Of a DNA stretch of 64,000 nucleotides, positions 18,581 to 28,000 are shown in pieces. Source of the DNA: Candidatus Methylophosphatis roskildensis. Lineage in GTDB: Bacteria; Pseudomonadota; Gammaproteobacteria; Burkholderiales; Rhodocyclaceae. A model generated the notes under the pieces. It searched no databases, was not told where the DNA came from, and saw only the letters and a list, made by a program, of their open reading frames with translations. How positions within the stretch are numbered: the stretch's first letter is position 1; every line of letters starts with the position of its first letter. The DNA is taken from NCBI GenBank assembly GCA_016708905.1, contig JADJEV010000003.1, forward strand, positions 248,001 through 312,000, written 5' to 3'. Made by a program: the position numbers and the translations under genes.

Positions 18581-19378
18581 ATGAGGTCGATCGGGGCGTT
18601 CGCTGTTCGTCGGGCATTGCTTGCCTTGTTCCCGGTCGCAGCGCTTTTCGATGCTCTTGCGGCCGAGGCCAGCGAAGGCGCAGATCTGCAATGGATCGCG
18701 GTTCGCGGCAGCGAATCGAATGGTTCGCTGGCCGATTCCCGCCGGCGGCCGACGGATCTGCAGTTCGCCGCCATCCGGACCACGCCCGGCGACCCGGTTC
18801 CCGCGATCGCCGGCACGCTCGAGCGCTCGCTGATCAACGCCGCCGCTGGCGGCGACAGCACGACCATCAAACGTCTGCTCGGCGAACCGATTCGCCCCAA
18901 TGCCGCCAATGACGATGGCAATCGAGCGCTCACGGCGGCGGTCGAGCAGGGTCATGCCGAAGCGGTGCGGCTGCTGCTCGATGCCGGTGCCGATCCCGAT
19001 GCGAAGGGTAGCAGTGGTTTCACGCCGCTGGGCATGGCCTCTGCCAGGGGCTATCTGCGTATCGTCAGCTTGCTGGTCCGGGCCGGCGCGCAGGTGGACA
19101 AGCGAAGCAGCAACGGCAACGGCCCGATTCACGATGCCATCGCGCTCAACCGGCTCGACTGCGCAGGCGTGCTGCTTGCCGCACACCCTGACCTCTCCCT
19201 GCCCAATCGTGACGGCCTGACCGCGCTGGATGTCGCGGTACTCCATGGCCGCATGCGGTTCGCGCGGGCGCTGCTCAAAAAGGGTGCCGAGTCGCGCTCG
19301 CTCGATCCGGCCGGTCTGGCGGCGCTGAGAAATGCACTTTCGGTGGTCGCCGGCGACGCGGCAGGCGGCTCGCGATGA
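18581..19378 (+). CDS. Exported ankyrin-repeat protein
   Basis: The protein has 265 residues with an N-terminal hydrophobic signal (LLALFPVAALFDALAAEA). About five ankyrin repeats cover residues 90-250, for example NRALTAAVEQGHAEAVRLLLDAGADP, then FTPLGMASARGYLRIVSLLVRAGAQV and LTALDVAVLHGRMRFARALLKKGAE. The repeats mediate protein binding, probably in the periplasm. A GGGAGG site precedes the ATG. An EpsA-like regulator gene follows after 67 bases. Confidence 0.85.
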   Translation: MRSIGAFAVRRALLALFPVAALFDALAAEASEGADLQWIAVRGSESNGSLADSRRRPTDLQFAAIRTTPGDPVPAIAGTLERSLINAAAGGDSTTIKRLLGEPIRPNAANDDGNRALTAAVEQGHAEAVRLLLDAGADPDAKGSSGFTPLGMASARGYLRIVSLLVRAGAQVDKRSSNGNGPIHDAIALNRLDCAGVLLAAHPDLSLPNRDGLTALDVAVLHGRMRFARALLKKGAESRSLDPAGLAALRNALSVVAGDAAGGSR

Positions 19379-19445
19379 TCCGCGCGGCGTGCCGCACGGG
19401 GACAGCCCCGGCACCCGTGCTAGCAGGCAATCTCGGGGCAGTAAA

Positions 19446-20264
19446 GTGTTGGATCCGGTCAGCCTGAGCCCCGTCGACTTCGAGCGCCTGATGTTCGCGC
19501 TCGATGCGTCGGTCTCGGTGAGCAAGCGCGTCCAGTTCTTTCTGTGGACCCAGGGCGCGCTGCAGAACTTCCTGCCGCACGAGACCCTGGTGTGCGTGCA
19601 TGGCGATCTGCCGGCACGCCGTTACGCATACGAAGTGTTCTCGCGCGCCGTGCTCGGCGACGAGTTCAACCGGGCCTTCGGCGATCCGGTCGGCGGCCTG
19701 ATCCCGCGAATGCTCGACCACTGGTACGTCAACGAGCAAATGCCGCTGGGCTTCGATGCCGAGCAGTCGCAATGGGAGCGTACCGCCCGGCAACTGGGCC
19801 GGCTCGATCTGCTGCCCGCGACGGTCCACGGTTCGCGGCTGGTATCGAGCCAGCACGCCACCCTGTTCATCATGTTGCGCACGCCGCAAGCGATCGACGT
19901 CCGCGCTCGCTACATGGCCGAACTGCTGATGCCCCACATGCATCTGGCCTGGCACCGGGTGCTGTGCGCCGATCGCGACGCGGCCGAGCGTATCAGTGCG
20001 CCCGCAAGCCCGCTGACCGACCGCGAGGTCGAGGTGCTCAACTGGGTGCGCGAAGGCAAGACCAATGTCGAGATTGCCGCCATTCTTCGCCTGAGTCCGC
20101 TGACGGTGAAAAACCATGTGCGCAAAATTCTGCGCAAGCTGAAGGTCAGCAATCGCGCCCATGCCGTCGCGCGCGGCCTCTCCGCCCGCGTGTTCCGCAA
20201 TTACCCCGAGCATCTGGCCGTCGATCCCGGCCCCCGCGGAGCGCGCGGCGATCGATCCTCGTAG
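19446..20264 (+). CDS. EpsA-like LuxR-family transcriptional regulator
   Basis: The product has about 272 residues. An N-terminal sensory part (FERLMFALDASVSVSKRVQFFLW and HYVN-like LDHWYVNEQMPLG) is typical of EpsA proteins linked to PEP-CTERM/exosortase exopolysaccharide loci. A C-terminal LuxR helix-turn-helix follows at about 188-245 (LTDREVEVLNWVREGKTNVEIAAIL, SPLTVKNHVRKILRKL). The start is taken as GTG 19446 with a tandem TTG; no strong site is visible. It sits between two PEP-CTERM genes and may control them, as inferred from position. Confidence 0.85.
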   Translation: MLDPVSLSPVDFERLMFALDASVSVSKRVQFFLWTQGALQNFLPHETLVCVHGDLPARRYAYEVFSRAVLGDEFNRAFGDPVGGLIPRMLDHWYVNEQMPLGFDAEQSQWERTARQLGRLDLLPATVHGSRLVSSQHATLFIMLRTPQAIDVRARYMAELLMPHMHLAWHRVLCADRDAAERISAPASPLTDREVEVLNWVREGKTNVEIAAILRLSPLTVKNHVRKILRKLKVSNRAHAVARGLSARVFRNYPEHLAVDPGPRGARGDRSS

Positions 20265-20335
20265 CCCGAATGGCTCAGCTTGACCGCCATTTCATGGTCA
20301 CGAACCTTCATCTACGGCTCGTACACTTCTGTTCA

Positions 20336-20351
20336 TGTGCGAAACATCACA
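20336..20351 (+). promoter_or_regulatory. CRP-like site upstream of PEP-CTERM gene
   Basis: TGTGC-GAAACA-TCACA matches the CRP consensus TGTGA-N6-TCACA at nine of ten conserved positions. It lies 138 bases before the start at 20489. The sequence match is clear; function is inferred. A CRP-type domain protein is encoded at 16877, but it lacks a DNA-binding domain. Confidence 0.35.
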
Positions 20352-20488
20352 CAAATGGCGCAAAGGGCTCAGTCGAGATTCCCGTGCCGCATGGTCGGGA
20401 TTCACGTGCCGCGACGATAGTGCGAGTGTCTCCTGAAGGGGGGGCACTCGCAGTTCGGAACCATCACTTGCTCAAGGAGAGTTTGACT

Positions 20489-21289
20489 ATGAAACTGAAA
20501 CTGATCGCGCTCGCGGTTGCGGGCATGGCCGCCGCCGGCAGTGCCAACGCCGTCTTCGACGCGGGTTCTGGCGATTTCAATGGCAACAGCGAGCTGTTCC
20601 TGTTCGCGGTCGATGGCACGGCCAACATCCAGGGCTTCTTCGACCTCGGCGTCAACATCACCGACTTCACCCCGGCGAACAAGGGAATCGGCACCAACAA
20701 CAGTTGGAATCTGGCCGCCAACACGACCAGCGGCCTGGGTGGCGTGACGGGTTCCTGGTCCGAGGCATGGAACACCTTCGTCACCGCTTCGAAGCCTGGA
20801 AACACCCAGTGGATGGTTGGTGCGTACGAATTTGATGCGATAGGCCGCGGGATTGCGACGTCCAACACCCCGACCAACATTGTCCAAGAGCAGCAGGACT
20901 TCCTACTTCAAAACTTCCAGGCCGCCGAACCGACGTTCGGAGCTAACACCCGTCTCGGTAACCATAGCGCTGTCGCCAATGGCGCGAACACCGCTCTCGC
21001 GTCCTCCAACCCGGCAGGTGTCCTCGGTGCGTCCTTCGCGCCGAGCTGGAATGGCAATTTCGTTGGCATCGCCTTCGAGAACTTGGGCACCGCCCAGAAT
21101 GTCTATGACATGCAGGCGAACTTTCTCGGCGGCAGCGCCGACGTCACGAAGTTCGCCGGCCAGTTCAACCTGAACCCGGCGGGTGTGCTCTCCTACACCG
21201 CGCCGGTGCCCGAGCCCGAGACCTACGCGCTGATGCTGGCCGGCCTCGGCATGCTCGGCATGATCGTGCGCCGCCGCCGCCCGCGCTAG
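20489..21289 (+). CDS. PEP-CTERM sorting-domain protein
   Basis: This 266-residue protein has a signal peptide (MKLKLIALAVAGMAAAGSANA) and a Gly/Asn/Ala-rich body without recognised enzymatic motifs. It ends in the canonical tail VPEPETYALMLAGLGMLGM followed by RRRRPR. It should be exported, processed by exosortase and attached to or released at the surface. CAAGGAGAG precedes the ATG by about a dozen bases. The downstream gene at 21379 has the same orientation. Confidence 0.9.
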   Translation: MKLKLIALAVAGMAAAGSANAVFDAGSGDFNGNSELFLFAVDGTANIQGFFDLGVNITDFTPANKGIGTNNSWNLAANTTSGLGGVTGSWSEAWNTFVTASKPGNTQWMVGAYEFDAIGRGIATSNTPTNIVQEQQDFLLQNFQAAEPTFGANTRLGNHSAVANGANTALASSNPAGVLGASFAPSWNGNFVGIAFENLGTAQNVYDMQANFLGGSADVTKFAGQFNLNPAGVLSYTAPVPEPETYALMLAGLGMLGMIVRRRRPR

Positions 21290-21378
21290 GCGTCACCCAA
21301 GACTTCCGCATACCGTCCTTCCCGCCGGCCAACGCCGGCCGGGAGGGCGAGACTCGAACCCAATTTGAGGAAACCACG

Positions 21379-23013
21379 ATGAAACTCTGCATTCTGTCTT
21401 CCGCCGTCCTGTGCGCGCTGGCCGCACCCAGCGCCTTCGCTGCGCTGAGCCCCGCCGATGCCACCGATGTCGCCGCCATCCAGGGCACCGAGCGCGAAAT
21501 CATCCTGACCGGCGCTTCCGCCATCCAGAACAACCTGCTAAACGGCCTCACCAGCATCTGCGGCAGCCTCGTCCGCATGGACAACAGCGGCAACATCCGC
21601 GCCTATCTGTGCCGCAACGCGGCCGCCACCACCACCTTCCCCGGCCAGAATCTGCTGATCCACCACAATGTCAGCGGCGGCTCGCTCAATTCGGTGCTGG
21701 CCACCAACATCAATGCCGGCAGCGCCGAACGCCAGAGCATCATCGCCAACTTCAGCACCTGCACCGCGAGCGGCAGCAACTACACCGGCTGCGGCACCGG
21801 CGCCGGCCAGCTCGTGTCGGCGCAGTCGATGGGCGGCGCCTCCGACGTCGATCCGATCGCCTTTGCCGATTCGAACGTCTATACCCCCGGCCCGACCTAC
21901 CCGGTCAGCGTGTCGCCGGCCTCCGGCGCGCAGGTCTTCGCCGTCGTCGCCAACACCATTCTCTACCGCAAGATGCAGTTCCAGCAGGGCGTGACCAACG
22001 ATCTCGGGCCGGTGCTGCCGGCTTCCTGCTACGACGGCACCAATGCCACCGGCACGGTCGAAAACCCGGCGGGCGACATCGCCGGCGACGATTTCTCGCC
22101 GGCCTGCCAGCCCAGCATCAGCCGCGAAGCCTATGCTTCCATCGCGGACGGGCCCGCCAGCGCGCTGAAGAACGGCTGGGCGGCCCTGCTCGGCGCCGGC
22201 ATCACCGGCCCGGGCAACAACGTGGTCAAGCTCTGCCGGCGCGTCGCCACCTCGGGCACCCAGGCCTCGTCGAACATCTTCTTCCTCGCCAATCCCTCGT
22301 CGGAGGTCGGCAAGATTGCGCCGGCCGGCGGTTTCACGACGGTTGCCGGCGCCAACGGCAGCGTGATCGGCTCGAGCAAGCTCTGGTGGTGGGCCAACAG
22401 CGGCACCGGTGACGTGCTCGACTGCCTCGGCAATGCCAACAACGGCACCGGCCCCGACGGCACCGCCGCCTCGATTCCCGCCGGTGTGGGTGGCGCTCTC
22501 TCGGTCGGCAGCCACTATGCGCTCGGCGTGGTTTCTGCCGAGAACGACTGGCGTACCCAGACCGCCCCGCTGCGCACCAACTGGCGCTTCCTGAAGATCG
22601 ATGGCGAGAGCCCCGAAGCGACCGCCGCCCACAGCACCGCACGCGACCCCTTCGGCCGAGTCATCGATTCGGCCTCGCGCGACCAGTGCGCGCGCGAGAC
22701 CTACGCCGATGGCCGCTACCCGTTCGGCTACGAGTTCGTCATCGTTCGCCGCACCAACCTGACCGCTGCGCAAAGCGGCTTCATCGGCGAGATCCTCGGC
22801 GATGGCCTGTTCAATCCGTTGTCCGCCGCCGCGGTTCAGCCCAGCGCCAACTGCAATCTGATCTCCGACAACCCGCCGCGCGGCATCGTCGCCAAGCCGA
22901 GCACGGCCGCCGGCGTCAATCACGTCGCCAACCCGACCCGGGTCGCCAAGGGCAGCTCGAACGGCAAGCCGTACCAGCCGATCGTCTTCGGTAACCAAGG
23001 CGCCGAGAACTGA
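21379..23013 (+). CDS. PstS-like periplasmic binding-protein-fold secreted protein
   Basis: The protein has 544 residues with a signal peptide ending AFA. IILTGASAIQNNLLNGL near the N-terminus resembles the phosphate-binding SGAS/TGAS loop of PstS-type proteins. Later parts (GEILGDGLFNPLSAA) also fit distant PBP-like proteins often encoded beside two-partner secretion genes. True PstS is about 330-350 residues, so this is an enlarged relative and phosphate binding is not shown. A GAGGAAACC site precedes the start. A strong terminator at 23049 separates it from the secretion block. Confidence 0.65.
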   Translation: MKLCILSSAVLCALAAPSAFAALSPADATDVAAIQGTEREIILTGASAIQNNLLNGLTSICGSLVRMDNSGNIRAYLCRNAAATTTFPGQNLLIHHNVSGGSLNSVLATNINAGSAERQSIIANFSTCTASGSNYTGCGTGAGQLVSAQSMGGASDVDPIAFADSNVYTPGPTYPVSVSPASGAQVFAVVANTILYRKMQFQQGVTNDLGPVLPASCYDGTNATGTVENPAGDIAGDDFSPACQPSISREAYASIADGPASALKNGWAALLGAGITGPGNNVVKLCRRVATSGTQASSNIFFLANPSSEVGKIAPAGGFTTVAGANGSVIGSSKLWWWANSGTGDVLDCLGNANNGTGPDGTAASIPAGVGGALSVGSHYALGVVSAENDWRTQTAPLRTNWRFLKIDGESPEATAAHSTARDPFGRVIDSASRDQCARETYADGRYPFGYEFVIVRRTNLTAAQSGFIGEILGDGLFNPLSAAAVQPSANCNLISDNPPRGIVAKPSTAAGVNHVANPTRVAKGSSNGKPYQPIVFGNQGAEN

Positions 23014-23048
23014 GAATCCCTCCTCCTGCGTAGGTCTCGACTACGCGG

Positions 23049-23080
23049 CGGCAGTCCTCCCCGGGACTGCCGTTTTTTTT
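23049..23080 (+). terminator. Rho-independent terminator
   Basis: CGGCAGTCC (23049-23057), loop TCCCCG, GGACTGCCG (23064-23072) and then eight T residues (23073-23080). It is a textbook intrinsic terminator 35 bases after the PstS-like gene, so the two-partner secretion block downstream needs its own promoter. Confidence 0.95.
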
Positions 23081-23115
23081 GGCCTGCCGCTGCCAGTGCA
23101 TTTTGCCCCGGTGCC

Positions 23116-23209
23116 CTGCGAGCCGCATGGGTTGGCGCTGTGCAGCAAGCATGGCCCGGAAGGCGCGTGGAATGGCGCTTTGCAGGGTGGCTGGCCTGCG
23201 AGTCGCATG
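23116..23209. repeat. Degenerate repeat, copy B
   Basis: CTGCGAGCCGCATG (23116-23129) recurs as CTGCGAGTCGCATG (23196-23209) with GC-rich spacer between. The GCCGCATGG core is shared with copy A at 5745. It fills the gap between the terminator and tpsB, where no gene is seen. Confidence 0.45.
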
Positions 23210-23348
23210 CACGCAGCCCCGGCGCGCGGATCGATGTGCGTGTTACGGCCGCAATAGGCCGTTCGGCTCATGTGCGGGGGTGGCCGGGTCCACGCCCTGC
23301 AAACTGCGGCTGCCAGACTTGGCGATTGTCGGACGAACACTTTCACCC

Positions 23349-24989
23349 ATGTCGCGGTCTTCCTTCTTCGCTCCCTGCATGCTGCTCGCCCTCCTGTGCT
23401 CCGCCGCCGCCAGTGCGCAGTCGCCCGAAGGTGCAGGCGATCCAGGCACGCCGGCGCCCGCATTGTCGCCGCAACCGTCGCCGCGCTTCGACATCATGGA
23501 GTTCCAGGTCGAGGGCAACAGCACGCTGAGCGCGCTCGACATCGAACGGGCCGTCTATCCGCACCTCGGGCCGGGCCGCCGCATCGAGGATGTCGAGGCC
23601 GCCAAGAGCGCGCTCGAGAAGGCCTATCACGACGCCGGCTATCTGAGCGTGTATGTCGATATCCCCGAGCAGAAGGTAGCCGGCGGCACCATCATGCTGC
23701 GGGTGTCGGAGAGCCGCATCGAGCGGCTCAAGGTCAGCGGCAACCGCTATTTCTCGCGCGGCGACATCCGCGCCGGCGTGCCCTCGCTGGCACAGGGCCA
23801 GGTGCCGTACTTTCCCGACATGCAGACCGAGCTGGCGCAGCAGTCGCGCTCGGCCGACCGCCAGATCACGCCGCTGCTGCGCCCCGGCAGGAACCCCGGC
23901 ACCATGGAAGTCGAATTGGTGGTCGAAGACCGCCTGCCGCTGCACGGCAGCATCGAACTCAACAACAAGCAGAGTGCCGACACCAGCAACCGCCGGCTGG
24001 AGGCCGCGCTGCGTTACGACAACCTGTGGCAGGCCATGCACAGCCTCGGCCTGCGCACCATCACCTCGCCGCTCGAACGCAACGAGGTCAATGTGCTGGT
24101 GGCCAACTACTCGCTGCCGCTGGGCAGCGCCGGCGCGCAACTGGTGAGCTACGGCATCTTCTCCGACAGCGATATCGCCACGCCGCAGGAGATCGGCCAG
24201 CTCGGCAGGGGCAAGACCTTCGGCCTGCGCTACGTCACGCCGCTGCGCTCGCCGCGCGGCCAGTTCCACTCGCTCTCGATGGGCTTCGACTACAAGGATC
24301 TCGACGAGGCCACGGTGATCGCCGGTGCCGACACCAGCAAGCGGCCGATCCGCTACCTGCCGCTGAGCCTGCAGTACACCGGCGGGGCGATCGACGAGGG
24401 TGGCAACTGGCAGTTCGGCCTGTCAACCACCTTCGGGCTGCGCGGCCTGCTCCGGCGCAAGGTCGATTGCGACGGGGTGCGCGTCGACCAGTTCGAATGC
24501 AAGCGCGCCGGTGCCGACGGCAACTTCGCCCTGCTGCGCGCCGAGATCGAACGCAGGCAGAAACTCGGCGCCGGCTTCAGCCTGCTCGCCCATGTAGACG
24601 GCCAGGTTGCCACCCAGCCGCTGATTTCCAACGAGCAGTTCGCGGTCGGCGGCGTCGATTCGGTAAACGGCTATCTCGAATCGGAGCAGACCGGCGACAG
24701 CGGTCTGCGCCTGCGTGCCGAGCTCAAGTCGCCGAACCTGGGCGGCTGGCTCGGCGACTGGTTCGATCTCAGCGCGGTGGCCTTCTTCCACTGGGCGCAG
24801 GTGCGGCTGCAGCAGCCGCTGCCCGCGCAGGTGGCCCGCTACACCCTGGGCAGCAGCGGGCTCGGCCTGCGGCTGGCGCTGTTCAAGGGCTTGCGACTGC
24901 GCGCCGATCTGGCCCGCGTGCAGCACGCCGCCTCGCGCACCGCCAACGGCAGCACCCGCCTGCACGTCGGCCTGGCCTGGGAGTTCTGA
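23349..24989 (+). CDS. Two-partner secretion outer-membrane transporter (TpsB)
   Basis: The protein has 546 residues. A signal peptide (ACMLLALLCSAAASAQS) is followed by a Pro-rich linker, two POTRA domains (FDIMEFQVEGNSTLSALDIERAV, then LRVSESRIERLKVSGNRYFS) and a 16-strand Omp85/FhaC-type barrel. The barrel includes the lid-helix-contacting motif FAVGGVDSVNGYLESEQTGD and ends in Phe (VGLAWEF). It should export the TpsA protein encoded 37 bases downstream. Longer starts exist upstream but ATG 23349 begins exactly at the signal peptide. Confidence 0.93.
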   Translation: MSRSSFFAPCMLLALLCSAAASAQSPEGAGDPGTPAPALSPQPSPRFDIMEFQVEGNSTLSALDIERAVYPHLGPGRRIEDVEAAKSALEKAYHDAGYLSVYVDIPEQKVAGGTIMLRVSESRIERLKVSGNRYFSRGDIRAGVPSLAQGQVPYFPDMQTELAQQSRSADRQITPLLRPGRNPGTMEVELVVEDRLPLHGSIELNNKQSADTSNRRLEAALRYDNLWQAMHSLGLRTITSPLERNEVNVLVANYSLPLGSAGAQLVSYGIFSDSDIATPQEIGQLGRGKTFGLRYVTPLRSPRGQFHSLSMGFDYKDLDEATVIAGADTSKRPIRYLPLSLQYTGGAIDEGGNWQFGLSTTFGLRGLLRRKVDCDGVRVDQFECKRAGADGNFALLRAEIERRQKLGAGFSLLAHVDGQVATQPLISNEQFAVGGVDSVNGYLESEQTGDSGLRLRAELKSPNLGGWLGDWFDLSAVAFFHWAQVRLQQPLPAQVARYTLGSSGLGLRLALFKGLRLRADLARVQHAASRTANGSTRLHVGLAWEF

Positions 24990-25026
24990 GCATGGCGAAA
25001 CCCGGCCACCCGAACGGCACGAGCGC

Positions 25027-28000
25027 ATGAATCGCCACTGCTACCGCCTGGTGTTCAGCCTGACGCATGGCCGCCTGGTTCCGGTCCACGAGGGCACGCG
25101 CCGCCGCGCCAAGCGCGGCGGGCTGCCGGGTGCCGCGCTGGCGTCGCTGCTGCTGGCCGCCGCGCCGGCCGGCTTTGGCGCCGGGCCGCTGCCAGCGGCC
25201 ACCCTGCCCAAACCGGCCGCCGAATTTGCCACCCAGGGCGCGGCCAACGCGGCGGTCGCGGGTGCCACGATGACGGTCACCCAGAGCACGCCCAAGGCGG
25301 TGCTCAACTGGCGGCAGTTCAACCTCTCGCGCGAGGCGGCGGTAAGGTTCGTCCAGCCATCGAACGGCGCGATCGCGCTCAACCGGATCTTCGACGCCAA
25401 TCCATCCGTCATCCAGGGCCGGATCGACGCCAACGGCCAGATCTTCCTGATCAACGGCAACGGCATCCTGTTCGACCGCGGCGCGCAGATCAACGTAGCC
25501 GGCCTGGTGGCCTCGGCGCTCGACATTTCGGACGACATCTTCAAGTCCGGCTACCAGAACATCACCGACGGCAGCCCGGCCTTCGCCTACGGCGGCGACC
25601 TCGCCAGCTTCGAGAAGAGCCTGGTCCGGGTCGAGAACGGTGCGAACATCAGGACGGCCAGCGGCGGCCAGGTGTTCATGTTCGCCAAGCGGGTGGAAAA
25701 TGCCGGCCGCATCGAGACCCCGCAGGGCCAGACCCTGCTCGCCGCCGGCGCCAAGGTCTACCTGATGGCCAGCGACGACCCGCTGCTGCGCGGATTCCTG
25801 GTCGAGGTGGACCCGTACACCAATCGCAGATTGCGTGACGACCCCGCCAACAATCCGCTGGCCTTTGCTGGCGCACCGGACAGCACGGTCACCAACGAAA
25901 AGGGCGCCCAGGGACAGGGCGAGATCGTCGCCGACCGCGGCAATGTCACGCTGCTGGGGCATGCGGTCAATCAGCAAGGTCGCATCTCCGCCACGACCAG
26001 TGTCAATGCCAACGGCTCCGTCTATCTGATCGCTCGCGAGAACACGCAGGCCCAAACGCAACCCGACAATACGCAGAAGCGCGTTGCCGAGATCAACGGC
26101 ACGGTGACACTTGGCGCCGGCAGCGTGACCGAGATACTGCCGTCCAGATCGACGGAAACGTCGATCGATGGACAAGGCTTCAATCCCTCGCAGGTGCAAG
26201 TGGTCGGGCGCACGATCCTGATGCAATCCGGCTCGCTGATCCAAGCTCCGGCAGGAAAAGTCGACCTGACTGCCCGCGCGCTGGCCGACCCGCTTTTGGT
26301 TGCCACGCCCGCCGCGAGGGCGACCATAAGCCGCATCGTCCTGGCGCCAGACAGCGCCATCGACGTCGCCGGCCTGCACAACGTCGAATTGCCGATGGAG
26401 CGCAACGTGGTGTCGGCTGGTCTGTTCGGGGTCGAGCTGGCCGACTCGCCGGTACAACGCAGTGGCGTGCTCTCGCGCAAGACGGTCAAGTTCGATTTGC
26501 GCAAAGGCCTGCCCGCAATTGCCAACGTGCAGGGCGCGGTGGACGCCATCGGCCGCGACATCGACGAGCGCTCGTCGGCTGGCGGCACGGTCAATATCAG
26601 CTCCGACGGCGCGCTGGTGCTGCGCGAAGGCGCCAGCGTCGACGTCTCGGGCGGCTCGCTGCGCTATCTGGACGGTTTCATCGACAGCACCACCCTGATC
26701 TCCGCCGGCCGGCCGTTCGACATCAGTACGGCGCCGGCCGACCGCATCTACGAGACGATCGCCACCAGTCGTCGCTTCGAGCCCGGCTATGTCGAGGGCA
26801 CGGCAGCCGGCAAGGTCGAGCTGTTCGCGCGTGGCATGGCGGTGGATGCCACCCTGCTGGGCCACACGACGCTCGGGCCCTTGCAGCGCAGCGCACCACC
26901 CGCCGGCGGGCAACTGGTGGTCGGCAAGCCCAACCCGGTCAACGCCGATTTCGTGGTCAAGGACGTCGAACTGGCCAACGGCTTCGGCAGCCTGCAGCGC
27001 GATTTCGACCTGTTGCCCTTGACCGTCCCCCTGGGCGACCGGCAAGCGGTCACCCGACTGTCCACCCAGCCGCTGCTGAGCGGCGGCTTCGGCTCGCTCG
27101 CCGTCTATGCCAATGGCAGCATCAGCCTGTCCAAAGCGGTGCACCTTGATCTGGCGCCGAAGACCTCGCTCGCGCTTACCGCCCACGAGGTCAGCGTGGC
27201 CGGCGACATCGTCTCGCCCGGCGGTTCGGTCTCGCTGACAGGCAGGGCGACCATCGACCATCTCGATACCGACGCGCCAACCGCCATGGTCGAACTGCTG
27301 CCGGGCACCCGGGTCGACCTGGCCGGCAAATGGGTGAATGACGTGCTCGATCCGGCCGCGCTCAAGTTCGAGCTGGTCGCCATCAAGGGCGGCAGTTTCA
27401 CCGCCAGCGCTGCCGGCACCACCCGGCTCGGCGAAGGAACGCTGATCGACGTCTCCGGTGGCGCCTGGCTGACCGGCACGCCGCTCAAGCAGAAGACCGC
27501 CGCCGGCGATGCCGGTTCGATACGTCTGCAGGCCACCTTCCCGCTGGTCAATCCGATTGGTTCTATCGAGGCGCCGGCCGGGAACCCCCTGCTCATCGAG
27601 GGCGAGTTGCGTGGCTATGCGCTCGGCCAGGCCAAGGGCGGCAAGCTCGCGCTGGTGACCTCTCGCGTGTCAATCGGCGGCGCGGCCGCCGACGACACGC
27701 TGGCGCTGCCGGCAGGCATTTTTTCGGGCGGCGGGTTTGCCGACTATGCGATCGTCGCGCCCAATGGCATCGACATCGCGCCCGCCACCCGTGTGGCGCC
27801 GCGGCGCACTTCGTGGCTGCTCGACGGCCGCGAGTGGACGCGCCCGGGCGGGTCGCTGCGCGACTTCGCGCTGCCGACCCTGCTGGAGCCCGAGTTGCGC
27901 CTGGCGACCGGGCTTGCGCTGACGGCCGACAACCCCTTCGTCGGCATCGTCGAACTAAGCAAGGGCAGCAGCATCGACGCCGACATCGGCGCCGCCGTCA

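Noticed and set aside
21325..21350. GC-rich inverted repeat after the second PEP-CTERM gene
   Set aside because: Short arms and no T-run; too weak to call a terminator.
24883..27261. Very long minus-strand frame opposite tpsA (and similar ones at 30619-32307 and 33514-36090)
   Set aside because: They mirror the codon bias of the repetitive, GC-rich tpsA and tpsB genes, have no start signals and show no recognisable domains.
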